From Zea mays (Eukaryota > Streptophyta > Magnoliopsida > Poales > Poaceae): a stretch of 64,000 nucleotides of DNA. Where the stretch lies: NCBI RefSeq assembly GCF_902167145.1, contig NC_050100.1, forward strand, positions 189,961,439-190,025,438, in the 5' to 3' direction. Within the stretch, counting starts at the first letter, position 1; each line of letters opens with the position of its first letter. The notes under the pieces are model-generated. The model was given only the letters and a program-made list of their open reading frames with translations, made no database searches and had not been told where the DNA came from. Made by a program: the position numbers and the translations under genes. Positions 55,886 through 64,000 of the stretch are shown piece by piece.

Positions 55886-57104
55886 CAATTCCGGAATTTG
55901 GCTCTTTGCCGAGTGTCAAATTCTTTGCCGAGTGTTTTTTTTCGGGCACTCGGCAAAGAGTTCTTTGCCGAGTGCCACGCAAAAACCTCTCGGTAAAATA
56001 TAACACTCGGCGAAGAAGCTCTTTGCCTAGTGTTTTATTTTTGACACTCGACAAAGAATTTCTTTGCCGAGTGTCTTTTTTTGACACTCGGCAAAGAGCT
56101 CTTTGCCGAGTGCTTTTTTTCCAACACAAGGCAAAGACAATTTAAAAATCACATTTTAAAGCAGTAAATTAATTCAAATGAAAAGGTTTTAAACTATAAA
56201 TTTGTATAACTCATCATGATGTACAATTTATATATTGAACATTACTTCATATGACAAAATAAAAATAAATTTGTTCATAAAACCTATATCTCTCTCGTAG
56301 TTTATGAAACTATGAGAGAGACGTATAGAATTTGTACATATTGTTAGAACCATCATGTGAGATGAACAAATGACCAAACAACCAAAAAAACTTTGTAGAT
56401 CTTGAGAAGTTATAGAAGTTTGTAGTTGACAACTTTTCATTTGAAGTCATATTGTCAACGAAAACTACGTCCGAATTTAAAAAAAATTAAAATTTGAATT
56501 TTGAAAACAACCTCGAAAGAAAAAACCACCAATATGAAAGTTGTAGGTATTGAAGAGTTATGAAACTTTGTAGTTGACAATGTTTTGGTTTGAAATCATC
56601 TTGTTATGCAAAACTTGTTTGAATTTTGAAATTTGAATTTTTCAAACTATCTCGGATGGAAAAACCATCAAAATAAAAGTTGTAGGTATTGAAATGTAAT
56701 GAAACTTTGTAATTAACAACTTTTTGATTTGAAATCATCTTATCATTGAAAAAATCGTGTGAAGTTTCCATTTTTAAAATTCAAATTTTGTATACGGTCT
56801 CAGATGTAGAAACTATTAAAATAAAACTTGTAGATCTCAAAAAGTTATGAAACTTTATAGTTGGTCACATTTTCAAATGAACTCATTTAGTGCCTTAAAT
56901 AATCAAATTACTCTCGGTTTGTTATAGTACATGGGGAATGAAAACGTAATATAGACATAATTAGTGTAGTAGTGTAGTGGTATAGAAGGCTATGCGCGAG
57001 AGGGAGGTTGCGAGTTCGAATCTCACAATTCACAAAACATATAAATTTGATTTAAAAAATAATATTGAAAAATGATAGGGCAATGGGTAAGGTGGTAATA
57101 GGTA

Positions 57105-57717
57105 GGGTTGAAGAGTTATTTCCTATATTTAAAAAATGTTTTGCTGTTTTTTTTTTAAAAAAATCGATTCTTAATTTGCCGAGTGTAGGGATGGATCCGG
57201 ATATTTATTCGGATGTCATTTTTTTGGTCTCCTTTCTTTGATTGTGAACAACTAACATATAGAATTTGCTATGTAAATTTATATTCTTGTTTTTAGCATT
57301 GAGACTATTAATCTTCACAAAAAATAAACATTAAATTCATTCTATATCTTTTTAAATAATTCATATAAAATTCGGATGTCTATCCGAATACGGATTCGAA
57401 TGTTTTTTCACTTTTTTGTTCTAGGGAGAAAATAATGTACATAAAAAATTATGCAAAAATTTATTTAAATACTTCATAATATTCTTAATAACATTGCCAA
57501 AAATTAACTTTAAATTCTATGTATATCTATGCTAAAATATTAGATTTGTGATACAAATCGGATGTTTTAGGAACATCCCTAGCTGAGTGTTACACTCGGC
57601 AAAGCCTTTGCGGGTTGAAGAGTAGTTCCTATAATTTAAAAAATGTTTTGCTGTTTTTTTTTAAAAAAAATCGATTCTTAATTTGCCGAGTGTTACACTC
57701 GGCAAAGCCTTTGCCGA
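57105..57717. repeat. ~103-bp duplication inside the CACTA element
   Basis: GGGTTGAAGAGT, AAAAAATGTTTTGCTGTTTTT and ATCGATTCTTAATTTGCCGAG occur at 57105 and again at 57612. The first copy is split by the hAT MITE. The second is intact. Confidence 0.88.
57186..57581. mobile_element. hAT-like MITE inside the CACTA element (396 bp)
   Basis: The ends TAGGGATG and CATCCCTA are inverted repeats. The 8-bp flanks GCCGAGTG (57178-57185) and GCTGAGTG (57582-57589) are a target duplication with one change. The interior is AT-rich with inverted TCCGGATA/CGGATGT motifs. Non-coding. Confidence 0.88.
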
Positions 57718-58229
57718 GTGTCCGAAAAACACTCGGCAAAGAATTTAGTACTCGGCAAAGAATCCTTTGCCGATAAAGTATTTGCCGAGTGTTACACTCG
57801 GCAAAGCCTTTTGTCGAGTGTCCGAAAAAAAACACTCGGCAAAGAACCCTTTGCCGATAAAGTATTTGTCGAGTGTTACACTCGGCAAAGCCTTTGTCGA
57901 GTGTAAAATAGTCTTTCCCGAGTGTATTAGATACTCGGCAAAGAACGCGATTCCGGTAGTGAGGCTTAAAATTCTGATACCATCTTCCTTATTAAGTCCT
58001 TATGTCGATCTATGTACATACTGCCATGTCACTACGATGATAGGAAAGAGCATATTAACAAACTTGAAAATATTTTTATTTGATGAGAAAAAAAGAATGA
58101 ACTATACAATTGTACATACTAACCTAGGGAATTGTTTTAATAGTTCTTTATCTTATAGTCGTTAGTGTTAAAAAAAGAACATGTGGCTTCAATGTACATA
58201 GTAAGATGAGAAACAATATTATCTTTCAT

Positions 58230-58988
58230 TGTTATATCATCATTGGACATTCGAGCTGCACATTCTACAATAGCTTCCATCAGAACCTTGTCCTCCATTT
58301 ATTTCTTATTTTCATAGAAGAAACCTAAATTTAAGAAATACCCAACTTTTATGCAACATAGTCTTAAGCTTGTTATCCCACCTTGCATCTATGATTCTCC
58401 AAATAGGACCATATCTTTTCTCATTCCTATTTAGACATGTTGCAATATCTTACATTGCTTTGAGAAGATCACCATAAATGTACCACATTGCAGGAATATC
58501 ACTATCTACTTTTTGGAGTACATATGCAAGTGGCTCAAAATAATTTATAACCTCTACCATTTGTGTCTAATACGTGTTGTTCGGTACCAAGTCATGTGCA
58601 TTCTATTCTGTAATCTTTTTAAACCAAGAACTTTTATCTCATTCTTGTGATGCAAATAATTGATTCAGTTCATTTTGTTTATCATGGAGACTTTACAAGT
58701 TTAAGTAACTAGAGATAAATCGAATAATATCAGCTATTCGGCTCTAAGACACGCCTTTGGTGTATTGACCCATGAAGGCTAGAAATCTAGTACGTGCATA
58801 AATTCAATTTGTGATAGCCTTGCCACCTTGAATAATGTTATGCACTAATATTCTCTAGCATTAGATCGATACAATATGCATTCATGTGGTCCAAATATGT
58901 GAGAATATTTTAGTTTGAGCAACTTTGATGCAATAATATTATTTGAAGCATTGTTAGTGACCACTAGCACAATGTTTTCAAAAACCGT
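58230..58988 (-). pseudogene. hAT-type transposase fragment (C-terminal part)
   Basis: Read on the minus strand with stops tolerated, the stretch gives 'VFENIVLVVTNNASNNIIA' (about 58985-58925), then 'SSWFKK', 'EVINYFEPLAYVLQKVDSDIPAMWYIYGDLLKAM' and 'RYGPIWRIIDARWDNKL'. This order is that of DUF659-type plant hAT transposases ('VVTDNASN...RWDNQLH'). The frame has many stops and shifts. It would have cut and pasted a hAT element; this copy is dead. Confidence 0.7.
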
Positions 58989-60840
58989 TGTTAGGATCTA
59001 GATGGTTAGAGAGTGAATAGACTATAAAAATTTATTCTATAAAACTCAATATTATCACTAGAGCTAAGATGATGGGTGTGGATGTGTATACTTGCTCTAG
59101 CTCTAATTTACTCAATACTAGCTTCTAATCAATCTAGCAATTTGGTAAAATGATTCTATTCAATGCAACAAGCTACTTACTAGCAAGAGATAAAGATCAA
59201 TAAAAATATACATAAGGCTAAATATAAAAAGATGATACAAGTAGATATAGTTATAAGAATATAATAGATATGGACTACAAACCATATGGGACAAGAGATG
59301 ACACATGTTATATCTTTGAGGTTTGGTTGCATGCCCGCAACCTAGGCTCTCGTAGTGGTGAGTCCAAGTTAAATGATTCACATGCTAATTGGCATCATAC
59401 ACCAAATCCATAATAAGGTCACTGTAATAATCACTCTAGAGAGGCACTTCAATAAGCTATAATTTCACTATATTTTCTTTTTGAAAAACTCCCACATGCC
59501 ACCTTATAATTTCACTATATTTTCTTTTTAAAATAAGCACAAGAGCCCCTTATAATGATGATTGGAGTCTGCAACAATCATCAAAGACACTCAACAATCC
59601 TTCGCTGCTCCCAAGTCACCTAGGTGACGACAATCACTAAGAGTAACAAGAATCTCGTAGCTCAATAGGATCAATAGTACCATTAGATGAAACAACTTAT
59701 TGCAAATCACTAGAGATCACTCCTAATCTCACTTTCGATAAGGCAATATCAATAGAAATCAGTGAGGGGTGTTTCCTTACACTCATTACAGTGTATGTCA
59801 TGTTGGGAAGCTAAGATATTTGTTTCATGCTCAAACAAACTCTATTTATAAGGTCCCGAGAGACAACTAGCCATTGACTCAAATATTGTGCACAAAATGG
59901 GAGCGTCAGATTATTTGATGCCAACCATAAATCACTGGTCTAACGAATCTAGAGCTCACTTAGCATTTTGAATGTCATTGTTGTTGCTCCAATAGCTATT
60001 GATGGCATATGGTCCGATCATCGACCAGGGTCTGATACCATGTAGAAAGTGACCAGAGAGATCCCAGCAATGTCATACTAGTATGACACCCATTGTCAAA
60101 TTAATGATCAGGATTCAACGACCCTATATGAAGTTTCTTATGCACCTAGTAGTGGGTCCGCTCAGGAAAATAGTGTGATCGTCCTGTGTAATGTGCCCTA
60201 AGTTGATAATGTTGGACCAATCAGTTTGAGTTTAATGCTCTCTTGAAAGGTAACTATAAAGCTTCAAGGAGCACTGGATTGGCCTAATGACTGTCGTCGA
60301 ACCAACACTCTAATTCCAATGATCTTGTTTCTTGTAAGCTAGGGTTAGCTATCAGACGAGCATTGTGCTAGTTCAACACTTTGTCTATCATGGTTAAATG
60401 CTTGTTAGAGGCGCCCTCTAGCAATTTTCTTCTATCCTTTACACATGTGCTAACTCCAAAGAGTCTCTCACACTTGTGCACATGAGTTTGGATCTTTACT
60501 ATCATGTCTACAATGGAATTTTTGGCCTTCGCTAGGTTTAATACAAATGCATGGAATCGATTCACCTAGTGATATTTAACTAACCATTTTGAACTTTGTG
60601 TTCCTCTCTTTATAGTGTTGCTGCTTATTCTAAATCCAATCATGCATTTTATTGCATCTTGATTGATAAAAACAAAATGTCCTAAGTATACCTTTGCATT
60701 GAGCCTTTACATTTTGTTTCTCTCCTTATTTCCATGTTGAACACTTGAGTATCCTTTATGGCCTCTAGCTCATTCACAATACTAAAGTAGATATTATTCC
60801 ACTAGTTGCCTCAATTAGTAAAACCATACATGAATATTTC
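58989..60840. other. Insertion splitting the hAT transposase, class unclear
   Basis: It begins TGTTAGGATCTAGATGGTTAG, which inverted looks like the end of a grass copia LTR. TCTGATACCATG near 60033-60044 inverted resembles a methionine-tRNA primer site. This suggests a minus-strand copia-type insertion, but the right border and target duplication were not found. A 65-codon minus-strand frame at 60368-60565 is unrecognised. Confidence 0.35.
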
Positions 60841-61010
60841 ACAAATGTCATCAATACAAGAGCTTATCTAGTTGTAGATGGACTTTCGATCATGAACCTC
60901 CATGGAAGCATCGATAGCTTCAAGAAAACACACACCTCTATAAAAGTGAGAAACCAAATTCATTAGGCTTCTTCTACACCGATCTATCCAAGTGAAAGCA
61001 TAAGACCCTA
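60841..61010 (-). pseudogene. hAT-type transposase fragment (DUF659 start)
   Basis: The minus strand reads 'AFTWIDRCRRSLMNLVSHFYRGVCFLEAIDAS' (about 61003-60895). This resembles the 'DGWTD..RRSLLNFLV...G..FLKSIDAS' portion of DUF659 in hAT transposases. It belongs upstream of the fragment at 58230-58988, from which it is separated by about 1.85 kb of other DNA. Confidence 0.6.
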
Positions 61011-61486
61011 GTTGACTTTCGATTACTAATGATATGATAAGATTATTGAGACCAACATATGTTTTGCAGAAAAAATGTAAGTTAGGTCATGATAATAGAG
61101 AATGATTGGCCTTATGTGGTATTTGTGCCCTATTGATGGGGATCATTTATCGATTTTCAAAGGATGAGCGAGAGGTTAAGGATCAGCTAGTTCTAAATGT
61201 CGTTGGAGTTGTTGGACACTTATAGTAGCGAGATGAACTTATTTTCTTTAGCCATACTATAAAGGGGCATAAATAGGTAAATTAACCTAGTTAGGAGTGA
61301 TGATGGACACTTATGAAAACTAGTTCTAGGTAAACCCATGAAAAGTTTGAAACAAAACCCAACTAAAAAACGATAAAAATAGGTGAGTTGGTGATGCCGC
61401 AGAAGCACTATACATGTTTGATGGGCACCGAATATGGACCATCAGTTAGAAGTGTGCCCTATTACAAATGAGAATAGCACCAACAT
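61011..61486. other. Intergenic DNA or further hAT remnants
   Basis: No motif could be recognised. The upstream (N-terminal) part of the hAT gene would be expected here on the minus strand if it survived. Confidence 0.3.
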
Positions 61487-61688
61487 GTTTGGTGCACGAC
61501 CGGCCCTGAGGGGGTGCGGCGGGTGCGGCCGCACCGGGCCCCCAAAAACAGAGGGACCCTCTGGCCACCGGACGTTAGCACTTTTTTTCCGCTAAGCATA
61601 TCTACTCTAGACATAAATACGCAAGAGCGATGCACTATCGATCAGTTTCGTTTAGATTGTTAAACTAATGTCTCAATTACTTATCTAA

Positions 61689-61810
61689 TATTCACTTCGT
61701 TCCAAAATAGTATTTGTTTTAACTCTTGATTTTTATGTCTATATTCAACTAGATGATGATGAATCAGCTAGAGAAGCAAAATAAATTCTATTTTGATACA
61801 GAGAGAGTAT
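61689..61810. mobile_element. Stowaway-like MITE inside the hAT derivative
   Basis: The left end ACTTCGTTCCAAAATAGTA and the right end ATTCTATTTTGATACAGAGAG are worn versions of the CTCCGTTCCAAAATAG inverted repeat, with TA at the borders. Confidence 0.6.
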
Positions 61811-61825
61811 TATTTACTATACACA

Positions 61826-62028
61826 TGATGGTTGCATCGACGAAGAGAAGATTTTTAAAATTGAAATATTTTTTTAACTATTTAAGGTCAACAATGACTT
61901 AAGAGAGGTTAAATGGTTTGACAATTATATGTATCTAAAAGAAGTTGTTGGATGAGATTGATCTTAATGGTATAAGCGATGATTTGTATCACAAAATGTT
62001 AGAAGATATTTTTAATGACATCGGATAA
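61826..62028 (+). pseudogene. hATC dimerisation domain remnant
   Basis: The plus strand reads 'MMVASTKRRFLKLKYFFNYLRSTMT', a stop, 'ERLNGLTIICI', a stop, then 'KKLLDEIDLNGISDDL'. Intact relatives have the same order of an Arg-Phe-Leu-Lys-rich helix, 'LRSTM' and 'ERLNGLA'. It is the C-terminal dimerisation part of a hAT transposase of the zinc-finger/DUF4371 type. Stops show it is dead. Confidence 0.75.
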
Positions 62029-62233
62029 CAAGTATGTGTTTTTGCTATATTTTATATTTGTCATCTTATAAACTTGAAAATAGTGCATAATAATTTGTAT
62101 ACGTTGAATATTATATATATTGTGTGTGGATGGGGCCTCCATTTCGGATTTCGCACCAGGCCCCTAAAAAGTCAGGAACGGCCCTGGTTTGGTGTGCACC
62201 GTATGTGGTGCACCAGATAGGGCACCCAGAGAG

Positions 62234-62982
62234 TAGAGATGGCCATGGGCCCCGATTCCTCGCGAAAAATCCATCCATTATGGGATTAAGAAGTTTCTTC
62301 CCCCACGGGGATGTAAACGGGGAAAAGTTCTCCTCCAATAGGTATACGAGGATGGGTAGGGCTGGGCATTCGGTTTTTTTCTAAACTTCGGTTCGGTTTT
62401 TCGGTTTTAAAAAACTTCGGTTTTCCAAACATTAGAAACCGTTCGGTTTTCTAGAAAATGAAAAACCGAGAAGTTCGGTTTCGGTTTTTTACTTCGGTTT
62501 TTCGGTAAAAACCGAATACCAAACTTATAATCAAGACAATACATACAACAAGTTTACATGATAGATTACATATAATTTTAAAAAGTAAAAATTATATAGG
62601 TACAAATATTTAGATATACATCATACATCACATACAAATAAGTGAATAACAATTTAATTGTATCACACAATTAGTTCACATAATCGAATAGTCAAATTTG
62701 AGAATTGATAAAGTTTGGTATTCGGTTTTTTCGGTTCGGTATACGGTGAAAACCGATTACGATACCGAAAACCGAACTTCTTAGATACAAAACCGAAACC
62801 GAACCGAACTACCAAAAAAACCGAAATTTCGGTTCGGTTCGGTACGGTTCGGTTCGGTTTTCGGTTTATGGTAAAAATGTGCCCACCCCTAAGGATGGGG
62901 ATGGTGATGGGGAATCATTCATCATCCTCATTCCCCGCGGGAACCCGTTAAACTTGCACGTGATAATGTTTACGTGTAATAG
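62234..62982. mobile_element. Left part of a GATGG-type MITE, interrupted twice
   Basis: It starts TAGAGATGGCCATGGGCCCCG and has GGGGATG/CATCCCC-type motifs on both sides of the inner MITE (62357-62891), in the style of hAT-like TAGGGATGGCAACGGG elements. The right end is cut off by the Huck LTR at 62983, so its mate should lie beyond the window. Confidence 0.55.
62357..62891. mobile_element. hAT-like MITE rich in TTCGG/CCGAA motifs (535 bp)
   Basis: The ends TAGGGCTGGGCATTCGG and, inverted, TAGGGGTGGGCACATTT form imperfect inverted repeats. The 8-bp flanks AGGATGGG (62349-62356 and 62892-62899) are a perfect target duplication. The left arm carries many TTCGGTTTT units, and the right arm CCGAA and TTCGGTTC units, around an AT-rich centre. 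Non-coding. Confidence 0.9.
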
Positions 62983-64000
62983 TGTCGGCGTTTCGAGACC
63001 GGGGGGTCCCTGGACCGACGAGAAAATTGTCGCCGCGTGCCCCAGCCCAGATGGGTCGGCGTGAGACGGAGCGCGAAGGGGGAAGGCAGCCGGAGGGAGA
63101 CGGGCGTGAGAGGTGGAAATCCCGCGGCCTTCGTGTTTGTCCCGCGCCCAGGTCGGGTGCGCTTGCAGTAGGGGTTACAAGCGTTCCACGCGGGAGGGAA
63201 CGAGCGGCCTCACGCGAGCGCCTGTCCCGTCCTTCCCCGCGCGGCCAACCCTCTGTAAGAGGGCCCTGGTCCTTCCTTTTATAGGCGCAAGGAGAGGATC
63301 CAGGTGTACAATGGGGGGGTGTAGCAGTGTGCTAACGTGTCTAGCGAAGGAGAGCTAGCGCCCTAAGTACATGCCGTCGTGGCAGCCGGAGAGGTTTTAG
63401 CACCCGGTTCGTGTGGTGTCGTGGCCGTCGGAGGAGCGCTGGAGCCTGGCGGAAGGACAGCTGTCGGGGCTGTCGAGTCCTTGCTGACGTCTTCTTGCTT
63501 CCGTAAGGGGGCTGAGAGCCGCCATCGTCATAGAGCGTGCGGGGCGCCATCATTACTTGTCTGGCGGAGCGAGCCAGATGGGACACCGGTCTTGTTCCCC
63601 GTAGCCTGAGTCAGCTTGGGGTAGGGTAATGATGGTGCCTCCTGTTGACGTGGCCGGTCCGTGCCCTGGGTTGAGCGATATGGAGGCTCCTCCGAGGTCG
63701 AGGTCGAGTCTGTCTTTCGAGGCCGAGGTCGAGTCCGAGCCCCTGGGTCGGGCGAGGCGGAGTTCGTCGGCTGAGGCCAGGGCTGAGCCCGAGTCCGAGC
63801 CCTAGGGTCGGGCGAAGCGGAGTTCGTCGTCTTCCGGGGCTGAGCCCGAGTTCGAGCCCTGGGTCGGGCGGAGCGGAGTTCGTCATCTTCTGGGGCTGTG
63901 CCCGAGTCCGAGCCCTGGGTCGGGCGGAGCGGAGTTCGTCGTCTTCCGGGGCTGTGCCCGAGTCCGAGCACTGGGTCGGGCGGAGCGGAGTTCGTCGTCT
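62983..64000 (-). mobile_element. Second Huck-type LTR, inverted, running off the window
   Basis: On the plus strand it starts TGTCGGCGTTTCGAGACCGG, the complement of a Huck LTR 3' end. It continues with the inverted TATA region near 63275-63282 and the GCGAGGC/CGGGTCG-type repeats. The preceding AATAG (62978-62982) is the expected target duplication. Compared with the 1,400-bp LTR at 20018-21417, about 1,018 bp are present here. Whether it is a solo LTR or the 3' end of a full element cannot be told. Confidence 0.88.

Larger units (their letters stand above)
55886..57961. mobile_element. Non-autonomous CACTA element (2,076 bp)
   Basis: The left end CAATTCCGGAAT is a worn CACTACCGGAAT. The right end reads ATTCCGGTAGTG. 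AGG flanks both sides (55883-55885 and 57962-57964). More than a dozen subterminal TTTGCCGAGTGT/ACACTCGGCAAA motifs occupy the first 250 and last 370 bp. The interior is related to the shorter element at 31786-33181. There is no transposase. It contains a roughly 103-bp tandem duplication and a hAT MITE. Confidence 0.93.
61495..62186 (+). mobile_element. Deleted hAT element with 8-bp target duplication (692 bp)
   Basis: Perfect 8-bp flanks GTTTGGTG (61487-61494 and 62187-62194). The right end GGAACGGCCCTG inverts to CAGGGCCGTTCC. The left end CACGACCGGCCCTG is a worn match of the same type. Internally, plus-strand sequence at about 61826-62028 keeps part of a hATC dimerisation domain. A Stowaway-like insertion occupies about 61689-61810. 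Most of the transposase is gone. Confidence 0.85.

Overview
The window looks like nuclear DNA of maize (Zea mays) or a very close relative. Three things support this. Large nested LTR retrotransposons fill much of the sequence, including LTRs that I recognise as the maize Huck family (20018-21417 and 62983-64000). A degenerate run of about 180-bp units (48278-49100) resembles the maize knob repeat. The single convincing host gene is a plant-specific ALOG/LSH transcription factor with grass-like GC-rich coding sequence (35180-35794, minus strand). There are no bacterial-type operons, CRISPR arrays or rRNA genes. I did not find a clearly new biological system. The most unusual unit is an intron-containing gene encoded antisense inside a Ty3/gypsy element.

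Left third (1-21.4 kb): a three-level retrotransposon nest. A Huck-type element on the plus strand (11868-21417) keeps part of gag/protease, RT, RNase H, integrase, a repeat-rich 3' region and the 3' LTR. Its gag/protease region is interrupted by a minus-strand Tat-lineage Ty3/gypsy element (666-11867). That element carries a broken gag-pol, a 77-bp tandem array, and a five-exon antisense gene (1171-4871) with its own TATA box. Its left LTR was in turn broken at 665/666 by a third LTR element, and only the end of that element's LTR is in the window (1-665).

Middle (21.4-42 kb): two minus-strand solo LTRs of one family (22236-25657 and 38773-41577), each with a 5-bp target duplication. Between them lies the low-repeat island with the ALOG gene. 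The island also holds Tourist-like MITEs, a short CACTA derivative (31786-33181), small Stowaway-like elements and unannotated intergenic DNA.

Right third (42-64 kb): a decayed copia gag with a solo LTR inside it, knob-like repeats, a SINE with 15-bp target duplications, a local segmental duplication in which only one copy holds a MITE, a second CACTA derivative containing a hAT MITE, a broken hAT transposase on the minus strand, a deleted hAT element that retains a C-terminal dimerisation remnant, a further pair of nested hAT-like MITEs, and the start of a second Huck LTR on the minus strand.

The elements do not work together as a pathway. Apart from the ALOG gene and possibly the antisense retrotransposon gene, every coding region seen is decayed transposon sequence. 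Several insertions can be ordered in time because target-site duplications, or paralogous empty sites within the window, are preserved.
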